64,000 nucleotides of DNA, from assembly GCA_026686845.1 (NCBI GenBank), contig JAIVEN010000046.1, positions 124,001-188,000 of the forward strand, written 5' to 3'. Positions 12,721 to 27,138 of this stretch are shown here, piece after piece. Source of the DNA: Adenanthera pavonina (lineage: Eukaryota; Streptophyta; Magnoliopsida; Fabales; Fabaceae). The notes under the pieces were generated by a model. The model worked only from the letters and a program-made list of their open reading frames with translations. It was not told the DNA's origin and made no database searches. The position numbers were made by a program, and so were the translations under genes. Within the stretch, counting starts at the first letter, position 1, and the number at the start of each line of letters is the position of its first letter.

Positions 12721-15714
12721 TGGAAGAAACGTGCACAATTCGGCTTCATCATCACGCCATTTTGGCCAAACGATCCAACTTTATGAAAATGCATTGAGAA
12801 ACAAATGAAAACAGAAAATCTCTCTAAATTTGCAACACGAACAGAGCTAGTGAGTTTATCCGACATCCTCACACCAATTTGAGCCTTGGTTGATGAAAGA
12901 AACACAATTGGATTCCGCTTTAACCTCATTTTGTTCGAAAGTTCCAGGTTTCTAAACATTCATCAGGAGCCTCTAAGGAGGAGAATGCCACAAGATTTGG
13001 AATTCTAAGCGAGGTAGGGAGTTTATCGGGCTTACTCACAACAAGTCGAGTCCAGTTGGAAGAAACCTGCACAATTCGGCTTCATCATCACGCCATTTTG
13101 GCCAAACGATCCAACTTTATGAAAACGCATTGAAAAGCAAATGAAAACAGAAAATCTCTCGAAATTTGCAACACGAACAGAGCTAGTGAGTTTATCCGAC
13201 ACACTCACACCAATTTGAGCCTTGGTTGATTAAAGAAAAACAATTGGATTCCGCTTTAACCTCATTTTTTTCGAAAGTTCCAGGTTTCTAAACATTCATC
13301 CGGAGGCTCTAACGAGGAGAATGCAACAAGATTTGGAATGCTAAGCGAGGTAGGGAGTTTATGCGGCTTACTCACAACAAATTGAGTCCAGATGGAAGAA
13401 ACGTGCAAAATTCGGCTTCATCATCACGCCGTTTTGGCCAAACGATTCAACTTTATGAAAATGCTATGAAAAGCAAAAGAAATCGGAAAATCTCACGAAA
13501 TTTTCAACATGAAGTGAGCTAGTGCTTTTATCTGACATACTCACACCAATTGGAGCCTAGGTTGATGAAATGAACACAATCGGATTCCGCTTTAACCTCA
13601 TTTTGTTCGAAAGTTCCAGGTTTCTAATCCTTCATCTGGAGGCTCTAAGGAGGAGAATGCCACAAGATTTGGAATTCTAAGCGAGGTAGGGAGTTTATGC
13701 GGCTTACTCACGACAATTCGAGTCTAGTTGGAAGAAACGTGCACAATTCGACTTCATCATAACGCCATTTCGGCCAAACGATCTAACTTTATGAAAATGC
13801 ATTGAAAAGCAAAGGAAATCGGAAAATCTCACGAAATTTGCAACATGAAGTGAGCTAGTGCTTTTATCTGACATACTCACACCAATTTGAGCCTAGGTTG
13901 ATGAAATGAACACAATCGGATTCTGCCTTAACCTCATTTTGTTCGAAAGTTTCAGGTTTCTAAACATACACCAGGAAGTTCTAGGGAGGAGAATGCCACA
14001 AGATTTGGAATTCTAAGCGAGGTAGGGAGTTTATGCGGCTTACTCACAACAATTCGACTCTAGTTGGAAGAAACGTGCACAATTCGGCTTCATCATCACG
14101 CCATTTTGGCCAAACGATCCAACTTTATGAAAACGCATTGAGAAGCAAATGAAAATAGAAAATCTCTCGAAATTTGCAACTCGAACAGAGCTAGTGAGTT
14201 TATCCGACATCCTCACACGAATTTGAGCCATGTATGATGAAATGAACACAATCGGATTCCGCTTTAACCTCATTTTATTTGAAAGTTCCAGATTTCTAAA
14301 CATTCATCAGGAGCCTATAAGGAGGAGAAGGCCACAAGATTTGGAATTCTAAGCGAGGTAGGGAGTATATGCGGCTTACTCACAACAATTCGAGTCTAGT
14401 TGGAAGAAACGTGCACAACTCGGCTTGATCATCACGCCATTTAGGCCAAACGATCCAAATTTATGAAAGTGCTATGAAAAGCAAAAGAAATCAGAAAATC
14501 TCACGAAATTTGCAACATGAAGTGAGCTAGTGCTTTTATCCGACATACTCACACCAATTTGAGCCTAGGTTGATGAAATGAACACAATCGGATTTCGCTT
14601 TAACCTCATTTTGTTCGAAAGTTCCAGATTTCTAAACATTCATCAGGAGCCTCTAAGGAGGAGAATGCCACAAGATTTGGTATTTTAAGCGACCTAGGGG
14701 GTTTATGCGGCTTACTCACAACAAGTCGAGTCCAGTTGGAAGAAACGTGCACAACTCGGCTTCATCATCACGCCATTTAGGCCAAACGATCCAACTTTAT
14801 GAAAGTGCTATGAAAAGCAAAAGAAATCGGAAAATCTCACGAAATTTGCAACATGAAGTGACCTAGTGCTTTTATCCAACATACTCACACCAATTTGAGC
14901 CTAGGTTGATGAAATGAACACAATCGGATTCCCGTTTAACCTCATTTTGTTTGAAAGTTCCAGGTTTCTAAACATTCACCAGGAAGTTCTAGGGAGGAGA
15001 ATGCCACAAGATTTGGAATTCTAAGCGAGGTAGGGAGTTTATGCGGCTTACTCACAACAATTCGAGTCTAGTTGGAAGAAACGTGCACAATTCGGCTTCA
15101 TCATCACGCCATTTTGGCCAAACGATCCAACTTTATGAAAACACATTGAGAACCAAATGAAAATAGAAAATCTCTCGAAATTTGCAACTCGAACAGAGCT
15201 AGTGAGTTTATCCGACATCCTCACACCAATTTGAGCCTTGGTTGATGAAAGAAACACAATTGGATTCCGCTTTAACCTCATTTTGTTCGAAAGTTCCAGG
15301 TTTCTAATCCTTCATCTGGAGGCTCTAAGGAGGAGAATGCCACAAGATTTGGAATTCTAAGCGAGGTAGGGAGTTTATGCGGCTTACACACAACAATTCG
15401 AGTCTAGTTGGAAGAAACGTGCACAATTCGGCTTCATCATCACGCCATTTCGGCCAAACGATCTAACTTTATGAAAATGCATTGAAAAGCAAAAGAAATC
15501 GGAAAATCTTACGAAATTTACAACACGAAGTGAGCTAGTGAGCTTATCCGACATCATCGCACGAATTTGAGCCATGTATGATGAAATGAACAAAATCGGA
15601 TTCCGGTTTAACCTCATTTTGTTTGAAAGTTCCAGATTTCTAAACATTCATCAGGAGCCTCTAAGGAGGAGAATGCCACAAGATTTGGAATTTTAAGCGA
15701 CCTAGGGGGTGTAT

Positions 15715-16386
15715 GCGGCTTACTCACAACAAGTCGAGTCCAGTTGGAAGAAACGTTCACAATTCGGCTTCATCATCACGCCATTTTGGCTAAACGATCC
15801 AACTTTATGAAAACGCATTGAGAAGCAAAAGAAATCAGAAAATCTCACGAAATTTGCAACACGAAGTGAGCTAGTGAGTTTATCCGACATCATCACACGA
15901 ATTTGAGCCATGTATAATGAAATGAACACAATCGGATTCCGCTTTAACCTCATTTTGTTTGAAAGTTCCAGATTTCTAAACATTCATCAGGAGCCTCTAA
16001 GGAGGAGAATGCCACAAGATTTGGAATTTTAAGCGACCTAGGGGGTGTATGCGGCTTACTCACAACAAGTCGAGTCCAGTTGGAAGAAACGTTCACAATT
16101 CGGCTTCATCATCACGCCATTTTGGCTAAACGATCCAACTTTATGAAAACGCATTGAGAAGCAAAAGAAATCAGAAAATCTCACAAAATTTGCAACACGA
16201 AGTGAGCTAGTGAGTTTATCCGACATCATCACACGAATTTGAGCCATGTATAATGAAATGAACACAATCGGATTCCGCTTTAACCTCATTTTGTTTGAAA
16301 GTTCCAGATTTCTAAACATTCATCAGGAGCCTCTAAGGAGGAGAATGCCACAAGATTTGGAATTTTAAGCGACCTAGGGGGTTTAT
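15715..16386 (+). repeat. Adjacent near-identical monomer pair
   Basis: Monomers 15715-16050 and 16051-16386 differ at only about two positions by eye (CACGAAATT versus CACAAAATT, and GGGGGTGTAT versus GGGGGTTTAT at the end). Both share private variants such as GAAACGTTCACAATTCGG and CATGTATAATG. This is a one-monomer tandem duplication that breaks the usual A/B alternation. Confidence 0.85.
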
Positions 16387-19300
16387 GCGGCTTACTCACA
16401 ACAAGTCGAGTCCAGTAGGAAGAAACATGCACAACTCGGCTTCATCATCACGCCATTTAGGCCAAACGATCCAACTTTATGAAAGTGCTATGAAAAGCAA
16501 AAGAAATCAGAAAATCTCACAAAATTTGCAACATGAAGTGAGCTAGTGCTTTTATCCGACATACTCACACCAATTTGAGCTTAGGTTGATGAAATGAACA
16601 CAATCGGATTCCGGTTTAACCTCATTTTGTTTGAAAGTTCCAGGTTTCTAAACATTCACCAGGAAGTTCTAGGGAGGAGAATGCCACAAGATTTGGAATT
16701 CTAAGCGAGGCAGGGAGTTTATGCAGCTTACTCACAACAATTTGAGTCTAGTTGGAAGAAACGTACACAATTCGGCTTCATCATCACGCCATTTTGGCTA
16801 AACGATCCAACTTTATGAAAACGCATTGAGAAGCAAAAGAAATCGGAAAATCTCACGAAATTTGCAACACGAATTGAGCTAGTGAGTTTATCCGACATCA
16901 TCACACGAATTTGAGCCATGTATGATGAAATGAACACAATCGGATTCCGCTTTAACCTCATTTTGTTTGAAAGTTCCAGGTATCTAAACATTCACCAGGA
17001 AGTTCTAGGGAGGAGAATGCCACAAGATTTGGAATTTTAAGCGACCTAGGGGGTGTATGCGGCTTACTCACAACAAGTCGAGTCCAGTTGGAAGAAACGT
17101 GCACAATTCGGCTTCATCATCACGCCATTTCGGCCAAATGATCTAACTTTATAAAAATGCATTGAAAAGCAAAAGAAATCGGAAAATCTCACGAAATTTG
17201 CAACATGAAGTGACCTAGTGCTTTTATCCAACATACTAACACCAATTTGAGCCTAGGTTGATGAAATGAACACAATCGGATTCCGCTTTAACCTCATTTT
17301 GTTTGAAAGTTCCAGGTTTCTAAACATTCATCCGGAGGCTCTAACGAGGAGAATGCAACAAGATTTGGAATGCTAAGCGAGGTAGGGAGTTTATGCGGCT
17401 TACTCACAACAAATTGAGTCCAGATGGAAGAAACGTGCAAAATTCGGCTTCATCATCACGCCGTTTTGGCCAAACGATTCAACTTTATGAAAATGCTATG
17501 AAAAGCAAAAAAAAATCGGAAAATCTCACGAAATTTGCAACATGAAGTGAGCTAGTGCATTTATCTGACATACTCACACCAATTGGAGCCTAGGTTGATG
17601 AAATGAACACAATCGGATTCCGCTTTAACCTCATTTTGTTTGAAAGTTCCAGATTTCTAAACATTCATCAGGAGCCTCTAAGGAGGAGAAGGCCACAAGA
17701 TTTGGAATTCTAAGCGAGGCAGGGAGTTTATGCAGCTTACTCACAACAATTTGAGTCTAGTTGGAAGAAACGTACACAATTCGGCTTCATCATCACGCCA
17801 TTTTGGCTAAACGATCCAACTTTATGAAAACGCATTGAGAAGCAAAAGAAATCAGAAAATCTCACAAAATTTGCAACACGAAGTGAGCTAGTGAGTTTAT
17901 CCGACATCATCACACGAATTTGAGCCATGTATAATGAAATGAACACAATCGGATTCCGCTTTAACCTCATTTTGTTTGAAAGTTCCAGATTTCTAAACAT
18001 TCATCAGGAGCCTCTAAGGAGGAGAATGCCACAAGATTTGGAATTTTAAGCGACCTAGGGGGTTTATGCGGCTTACTCACAACAAGTCGAGTCCAGTTGG
18101 AAGAAACGTGCACAACTCGGCTTCATCATCACGCCATTTAGGCCAAACGATCCAACTTTATGAAAGTGCTATGAAAAGCAAAAGAAATCAGAAAATCTCA
18201 CGAAATTTGCAACATGAAGTGAGCTAGTGCTTTTATCGGACATACTCACACCAATTTGAGCTTAGGTTGATGAAATGAACACAATCGGATTCCGGTTTAA
18301 CCTCATTTTGTTTGAAAGTTCCAGGTTTCTAAACATTCACCAGGAAGTTCTAGGGAGGAGAATGCCACAAGATTTGGAATTCTAAGCGAGGCAGGGAGTT
18401 TATGCAGCTTACTCACAACAATTTGAGTCTAGTTGGAAGAAACGTACACAATTCGGCTTCATCATCACGCCATTTTGGCTAAACGATCCAACTTTATGAA
18501 AACGCATTGAGAAGCAAAAGAAATCGGAAAATCTCACAAAATTTGCAACACGAAGTGAGCTAGTGAGTTTATCCGACATCATCACACGAATTTGAGCCAT
18601 TATAATGAAATGAACAGAATCGGATTCCGCTTTAACCTCATTTTGTTTGAAAGTTCCAGATTTCTAAACATTCATCAGGAGCCTCTAAGGAGGAGAATGC
18701 CACAAGATTTGGAATTTTAAGCGACCTAGGGGGTTTATGCGGCTTACTCACAACAAGTCGAGTCCAGTTGGAAGAAACGTGCACAACTCGGCTTCATCAT
18801 CACGCCATTTAGGCCAAACGATCCAACTTTATGAAAGTGCTATGAAAAGCAAAAGAAATCAGAAAATCTCACGAAATTTGCAACATGAAGTGAGCTAGTG
18901 CTTTTATCCGACATACTCACACCAATTTGAGCCTAGGTTGATGAAATGAACACAATCGGATTCCGGTTTAACCTCATTTTGTTTGAAAGTTCCAGGTTTC
19001 TAAACATTCGCCAGGAAGTTCTAGGGAGGAGAATGCCACAAGATTTGGAATTCTAAGCGAGGTAGGGAGTTTATGCGGCTTACTCACAACAATTCGAGTC
19101 TAGTTGGAAGAAACGTGCACAAGTCGGCTTCATCATCACGCCATTTTGGCCAAACGATCCAACTTTATGAAAGTGCTACGAAAAGCAAAAGAAATCGGAA
19201 AATCTCACGAAATTTGCAACATGAAGTGAGCTAGTGCTTTTATCCGACATACTCACACCAATTTGAGCCTAGGTTGATGAAATGAACACAATCGGATTCC

Positions 19301-20535
19301 GGTTTAACCTCATTTTGTTTGAAAGTTCCAGGTATCTAAACATTCACCAGGAAGTTCTAGGGAGGAGAATGCCACAAGATTTGGAATTCTAAGCGAGGTA
19401 GGGAGTTTATGCGGCCCACTCACAACAATTCGAGTCTAGTTGGAAGAAACGTGCACAACTCGGCTTCATCATCACGCCATTTTGGCCAAACGATCCAACT
19501 TTATGAAAATGCAATGAAAAGCAAATGAAAACAGAAAATCTCTCGAAATTTGCAACACGAACAGAGCTAGTGAGCTTATCCGACACACTCACACCAATTT
19601 GAGCCTTGGTTGATGAAAGAAAAACAATTGGATTCCGCTTTAACCTCATTTTGTTCGAATGTTCCAGGTTTCTAAACATTCATCCGGAGGCTCTAACGAT
19701 GAGAATGCCACAAGATTTGGAATTCTAAGCGAGGTAGGGAGTTTATGCGGCTTACTCACAACAATTCGAGTCTAGTTGGAAGAAACGTGCACAATTCGGC
19801 TTCATCATCACGCCATTTCGGCCAAACGATCTAACTTTATGAAAATGCATTGAAAAGCAAAAGAAATCGGAAAATCTCACGAAATTTACAACACGAAGTG
19901 AGCTAGTGAGTTTATCCGACATCATCACACGAATTTGAGCCATGTATGATGAAATGAACACAATCGGATTCCGGTTTAACCTCATTTTGTTTGAAAGTTC
20001 TAGATTTCTAAACATTCATCAGGAGCCTCTAAGGAGGAGAATGCCACAAGATTTGGAATTTTAAGTGACCTAGGGGGTTTATGAGGCTTACTCACAACAA
20101 GTCGAGTCCAGTTGGAAGAAACGTGCACAACTCGGCTTCATCATCACGCCATTTCGGCCAAACGATCCAACTTTATGAAAGTGCTATGAAAAGTAAAAGA
20201 AATCAGAAAATCTCACGAAATTTTGCAACATGAAGTGAGGTAGTGCTTTTATCCGACATACTCACACCAATTTGAGCCTAGGTTGATGAAATGAACACAA
20301 TCGGATTCCGGTTTAACCTCATTTTGTTTGAAAGTTCCAGGTTTCTAAACATTCACCAGGAAGTTCTAGGGAGGAGAATGCCACAAGATTTGGAATTCTA
20401 AGCGAGGTAGGGAGTTTATGCGGCTTACTCACAACAATTCGAGTCTAGTTGGAAGAAACGTGCACAACTCGGCTTCATCATCACGCCATTTAGGGCAAAC
20501 GATCCAACTTTATGAAAGTGCTACGAATAGCAAAA

Positions 20536-21436
20536 GAAATCGGAAAATCTCACGAAATTTGCAACATGAAGTGAGCTAGTGCTTTTATCCGACATACTCA
20601 CACCAATTTGAGCCTAGGTTGATGAAATGAACACAATCGGATTCCGCTTTAACCTCATTTTGTTTGAAAGTTCCAGGTTTCTAAACATTCACCAGGAAGT
20701 TCTAGGGAGGAGAATGCCACAAGATTTGGAATTCTAAGCGAGGTAGGGAGTTTATTCGGCTTACTCACAACAAGTCGAGTCCAGTTGGAAGAAACGTGCA
20801 CAATTCGGCTTCATCATCACGCCATTTTGGCGAAACGATCCAACTTTATGAAAACGCATTGAAAAGCAAATGAAAACAGAAAATCTCTCTAAATTTGCAA
20901 CACGAACAGAGCTAGTGAGTTTATCCGACACACTCACACCAATTTGAGCCATGTATGATGAAATGAACACAATCGGATTCCGCTTTAACCTCATTTTGTT
21001 TGAAAGTTCCAGGTTTCTAATCATTCATCTAGAGGCTCTAAGGAGGAGAATGCCACAAGATTTGGAATTCTAAGCGAGGTAGGGAGTTTATGCGGCTTAC
21101 TCACAACAAATGGAGTCCAGATGGAAGAAACGTGCACAATTCGGCTTCATCATCACGCCGTTTTGGCCAAACAATTCAACTTTATGAAAATGCTATGAAA
21201 AGCAAAAGAAATCGGAAAATCTCACGAAATTTGCAACATGAAGTGAGCTAGTGCTTTTATCCGACATACTCACACCAATTTGAGCCTAGGTTGATGAAAT
21301 GAACACAATCGGATTCCGCTTTAACCTCATTTTGTTCGAATGTTCCAGGTTTCTAAACATTGATCCGGAGGCTCTAACGAGGAGAATGCAATAAGATTTG
21401 GAAAAGTAAGTGAGGTAGGGAGTTTATGCGGCTTAC
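20536..21436 (+). repeat. Duplicated satellite block, copy 2 (partner 10790-11690)
   Basis: This is the partner of the block at 10790-11690, carrying the same series of private variants in the same order. Similarity drops back to background subfamily level on both sides. That indicates a block transfer or an old duplication whose neighbours have since been overwritten. Confidence 0.75.
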
Positions 21437-24115
21437 TCACAACAATTCGACTCTAGTTGGAAGAAACGTGCACAATTCGGCTTCATCATCACGCCATTTT
21501 GGCCAAACGATCCAACTTTATGAAAACGCATTGAGAAGCAAATGAAAATAGAAAATCTCTCGAAATTTGCAACTCGAACAGAGCTAGTGAGTTTATCCGA
21601 CATCCTCACACCAATTTGAGCCTTGGTTGATGAAAGAAACACAATTGGATTCCGCTTTCACCTCATTTTGTTCGAAAGTTCCAGGTTTCTAATCCTTCAT
21701 CTGGAGGCTCTAAGGAGGAGAATGCCACAAGATTTGGAATTCTAATCGAGGTAGGGAGTTTATGCGGCTTACTCACAACAATTCGAGTCTAGTTGGAAGA
21801 AATGTGCACAATTCGGCTTCATCATCACGCCATTTCGGCCAAACGATCTAACTTTATGAAAATACATTGAAAAGCAAAAGAAATCGGAAAATCTCACGAA
21901 ATTTACAACACGAAGTGAGCTAGTGAGTTTATCCGACATCATCGCACGAATTTGAGCCATGTATGATGAAATGAACACAATCGGATTCCGGTTTAACCTC
22001 ATTTTGTTTGAAAGTTCCAGATTTCTAAACATTCATCAGGAGCCTCTAAGGAGGAGAATGCCACAAGATTTGGAATTTTAAGCGACCTAGGGGGTTTATG
22101 CGGCTTACTCACAACAAGTCGAGTCCAGTTGGAAGAAACGTGCACAATTCGGCTTCATCATCACGCCATTTTGGCCAAACGATCCAACTTTATGAAAACG
22201 CATTGAGAAGCAAATGAAAACAGAAAATCTCTCGAAATTTGCAACACGAACAGAGCTAGTGAGTTTATCCGACACACTCACACCAATTTGAGCCTTGGTT
22301 GATTAAAGAAAAACAATTGGATTCCGCTTTAACCTCATTTTGTTCGAAAGTTCCAGGTTTCTAAACATTCATCCGGAGGCTCTAACGAGGAGAATGCAAC
22401 AAGATTTGGAATGCTAAGCGAGGTAGGGAGTTTATGCGGCTTACTCACAACAAATTGAGTCCAGATGGAAGAAACGTGCAAAATTCGGCTTCATCATCAT
22501 GCCGTTTTGGCCAAACGATTCAACTTTATGAAAATGCTATGAAAAGCGAAAGAAATCGGAAAATCTCACGAAATTTGCAACATGAAGTGAGCTAGTGCAT
22601 TTATCTGACATACTCACACCAATTGGAGCCTAGGTTGATGAAATGAACACAATCGGATTCCGCTTTAACCTCATTTTGTTCGAAAGGTCCAGGTTTCTAA
22701 TCCTTCATCTGGAGGCTCTAAGGAGGAGAATGCCACAAGATTTGGAATTTTAAGCGAGGTAGGGAGTTTATGCGGCTTACTCACAACAATTCGAGTCTAG
22801 TTGGAAGAAACGTGCACAATTCGGCTTCATCATCACGCCATTTTGGCTAAACGATCCAACTTTATGAAAACGCATTGAGAAGCAAAAGAAATCGGAAAAT
22901 CTCACAAAATTTGAAACACGAAGTGAGCTAGTGAGTTTATCCGACATCATCACACGAATTTGAGCCATGTAAAATGAAATGAACACAATCGGATTCCGCT
23001 TTAACCTCATTTTGTTTGAAAGTTCCAGATTTCTAAACATTCATCAGGAGCCTCTAAGGAGGAGAATGCCACAAGATTTAGAATTTTAAGCGACCTAGGG
23101 GGTTTATGCGGCTTACTCACAACAAGTCGAGTCCAGTTGGAAGAAACGTGCACAACTCGGCTTCATCATCACGCCATTTAGGCCAAACGATCCAACTTTA
23201 TGAAAATGCTATGAAAAGCAAAAGAAATCGGAAAATCTCACGAAATTTGCAACATGAAGTGAGCTAGTGCATTTATCTGACATACTCACACCAATTGGAG
23301 CCTAGGTTGATGAAATGAACACAATCGGATTCCGCTTTAACCTCATTTTGTTCGAAAGTTCCAGGTTTCTAATCCTTCATCTGGAGGCTCTAAGGAGGAG
23401 AATGCCACAAGATTTGGAATTCTAAGCGAGGTAGGGAGTTTATGCGGCTTACTCACAACAATTCGAGTCTAGTTGGAAGAAACGTGCAAAATTCGACATC
23501 ATCATCACGCCAATTTGGCTAAACGATCCAACTTTATGAAAACGCATTGAGAAGCAAAAGAAATCGGAAAATCTCAAAAAATTTGAAACACGAAGTGAGC
23601 TAGTGAGTTTATCCGACATCATCACACGAATTTGAGCCATGTATGATGAAATGAACACAATCGGATTCTGCTTTAACCTCATTTTGTTTGAAAGTTCCAG
23701 ATTTCTAAACATTCATCAGGAGCCTCTAAGGAGGAGAATGCCACAAGATTTGGAATTTTAAGCGACCTAGGGGGTTTATGCGGCTTACTCACAACAAGTC
23801 GAGTCCAGTTGGAAGAAACGTGCACAACTCGGCTTCATCATCACGCCATTTAGGCCAAACGATCCAACTTTATGAAAATGCTATGAAAAGCAAAAGAAAT
23901 CGCAAAATCTCACGAAATTTGCAACATGAAGTGAGCTAGTGCTTTTATCCGACATACTCACACCAATTTGAGCCTAGGTTGATGAGATGAACACAATCGG
24001 ATTCCACTTTAACCTCATGTTGTTCGAAAGTTCCAGGTTTGTAAACATTCACCAGGAAGCTCTAGGGAGGAGAATGCCACAAGATTTGGAAATGTAAGCG
24101 AGGTAGAGAGTTTAT

Positions 24116-24450
24116 GCGGCTTATCACACCAATTCGAGTGTAGTTGGGAGAAACGTGCACAATTCCGATTGTTCATCACGCCATTTAGGCCAAACGATCC
24201 AACTTTATGAAAATGCTTTGAAAAGCAAAAGAAATCGGAAAGTCTCACGAAATTTGCAACATGAAGTGAGCTAGTGCTTTTATCCGACATACTCACACCA
24301 ATTTGAGCCTAGGTTGATGAAATGAACACAATCGGATTCCGGTTTAACCTCATTTTGTTTGAAAGTTCCAGGTTTCTAAACATTCACTAGGAAGTTCTAG
24401 GGAGGAGAATGCCACAAGATTTGGAATTCTAAGCGAGGTAGGGAGTTTAT
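24116..24450 (+). repeat. Isolated C-type monomer
   Basis: This is the only C-type copy in the left 31 kb (GCGGCTTATCACACC, TCCGATTGTTCATCACG). Together with the upstream ~300 bp it closely matches 31843 onwards, at an offset of about 7727 bp (23 monomers). It has private changes (CACACCAATTCGAGTGTAG). It is best explained as a copy of the C block to the right, or the reverse. Confidence 0.7.
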
Positions 24451-26130
24451 GCGGCCCACTCACAACAATTCGAGTCTATTTGGAAGAAACGTGCACAACT
24501 CGGCTTCATCATCACGCCATTTTGGCCAAACGATCCAACTTTATGAAAATGCAATGAAAAGCAAATGAAAACAGAAAATCTCTCGAAATTTGCAACACGA
24601 ACAGAGCTAGTGAGCTTATCCGACACACTCACACCAATTTGAGCCTTGGTTGATGAAAGAAAAACAATTGGATTCCGCTTTAACCTCATTTTGTTCGAAA
24701 GTTCCAGGTTTCTAAACATTCATCCGGAGGCTCTAACGATGAGAATGCCACAAGATTTGGAATTCTAAGCGAGGTAGGGAGTTTATGCGGCTTACTCACA
24801 ACAATTCGAGTCTAGTTGGAAGAAACGTGCACAATTCGGCTTCATCATCACGCCATTTTGGCCAAACGATCCAACTTTATGAAAACGCATTGAGAAGCAA
24901 ATGAAAACAGAAAATCTCTCAAAATTTGCAACACGAACAGAGCTAGTGAGTTTATCCGACACACTCACACCAATTTGAGCCTTGGTTGATTAAAGAAAAA
25001 CAATTGGATTCCGCTTTAACCTCATTTTGTTCGAAAGTTCCAGGTTTCTAAACATTCATCCGGAGGCTCTAACGAGGAGAATGCAACAAGATTTGGAATG
25101 CTAAGCGAGGTAGGGAGTTTATGCGGCTTACTCACAACAAATTGAGTCCAGATGGAAGAAACGTGCAAAATTCGGCTTCATCATCACGCCGTATTGGCCA
25201 AATGATTCAACTTTATGAAAATGCTATGAAAAGCAAAAGAAATCGGAAAATCTCACGAAATTTGCAACATGAAGTGAGCTAGTGCTTTTATCTGACATAC
25301 TCACACCAATTGGAGTCTAGGTTGATGAAAGGAACACAATCGGATTCCGGTTTAACCTCATTTTTTTTGAAAGTTCCAGGTTTCTAAACATTCACCAGGA
25401 AGTTCTAGGGAGGAGAATGCCACAAGATTTGGAATTCTAAGCGAGGCAGGGAGTTTATGCGGCTTACTCACAACAATTTGAGTCTAGTTGGAAGAAACGT
25501 ACACAATTCGGCTTCATCATCACGCCATTTTGGCTAAACGATCCAACTTTATGAAAACGCATTGAGAAGCAAAAGAAATCGGAAAATCTCACAAAATTTG
25601 CAACACGAAGTGAGCTAGTGAGTTTATCCGACATCATCACACGAATTTGAGCCATGTATAATGAAATGAACACAATCGGATTCCGCTTTAACCTCATTTT
25701 GTTTGAAAGTTCCAGATTTCTAAACATTCATCAGGAGCCTCTAAGGAGGACAATGCCACAAGATTTGGAATTTTAAGCGACCTAGGGGGTTTATGCGGCT
25801 TACTCACAACAAGTCGAGTCCAGTTGGAAGAAACGTGCACAACTCGGCTTCATCATCACGCCATTTAGGCCAAACGATCCAACTTTATGAAAGTGCTATG
25901 AAAAGTAAAAGAAATCGAAAAATCTCACGAAATATGCAACATGAAGTGAGCTAGTGCTTTTATCCGACATACTCACACCAATTTGAGCCTAGGTTGATGA
26001 AATGAACACAATCGGATTCTGCCTTAACCTCATTTTGTTCGAAAGTTTCAGGTTTCTAAACATTCACCAGGAAGTTCTAGGGTGGAGAATGCCACAAGAT
26101 TTGGAATTCTAAGCGAGGTAGGGAGTTTAT

Positions 26131-27138
26131 ACGGCTTACTCACAACAATTCGACTCTAGTTGGAAGAAACGTGCACAATTCGGCTTCATCATCACGCCAT
26201 TTTGGCCAAACGATCCAAGTTTATGAAAACGTATTGAGAAGCAAATGAAAACAGAAAATCTCTCAAAATTTGCAACACGAACAGAGCTAGTGAGCTTATC
26301 CGACACACTCACACCAATTTGAGCCTTGGTTGATGAAAGAAAAACAATTGGATTCCGCTTTAACCTCATTTTGTTCGAAAGTTCCAGGTTTCTAAACATT
26401 CATCCGGAGGCTCTAACGATGAGAATGCCACAAGATTTGGAATTCTAAGCGAGGTAGGGAGTTTATGCGGCTTACTCACAACAATTCGAGTCTAGTTGGA
26501 AGAAACGTGCACAATTCGGCTTCATCATCACTCCATTTCGGCCAAACGATCCAAGTTTATGAAAACGCATTGAGAAGCAAATGAAAACAGAAAATCTCTC
26601 AAAATTTGCAACACGAACAGAGCTAGTGAGCTTATCCGACACACTCACACCAATTTGAGCCTTGGTTGATGAAAGAAAAACAATTGGATTCCGCTTTAAC
26701 CTCATTTTGTTCGAAAGTTCCAGGTTTCTAAACATTCATCCGGAGGCTCTAACGATGAGAATGCCACAAGATTTGGAATTCTAAGCGAGGTAGGGAGTTT
26801 ATGCGGCTTACTCACAACAATTCGACTCTAGTTGGAAGAAACGTGCACAATTCAGCTTCATCATCACGCCATTTTGGCCAAACGATCCAACTTTATGAAA
26901 ACGCATTGAGAAGCAAATGAAAACAGAAAATCTCTCGAAATTTGCAACACGAACAGAGCTAGTGAGCTTATCCGACACACTCACACCAATTTGAGCCTTG
27001 GTTGATGAAAGAAAAACAATTGGATTCCGCTTTAACCTCATTTTGTTCGAAAGTTCCAGGTTTCTAAACATTCATCCGGAGGCTCTAACGATGAGAATGC
27101 CACAAGATTTGGAATTCTAAGCGAGGTAGGGAGTTTAT
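26131..27138 (+). repeat. Run of three consecutive closely related A monomers
   Basis: Three successive 336-bp monomers share CGGAGGCTCTAACGATGAG and AGTGAGCTTATCCGACACAC, and the A/B alternation seen further left is absent. More A-like copies follow to about 27.8 kb. This marks a local burst of single-monomer amplification. Confidence 0.7.
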
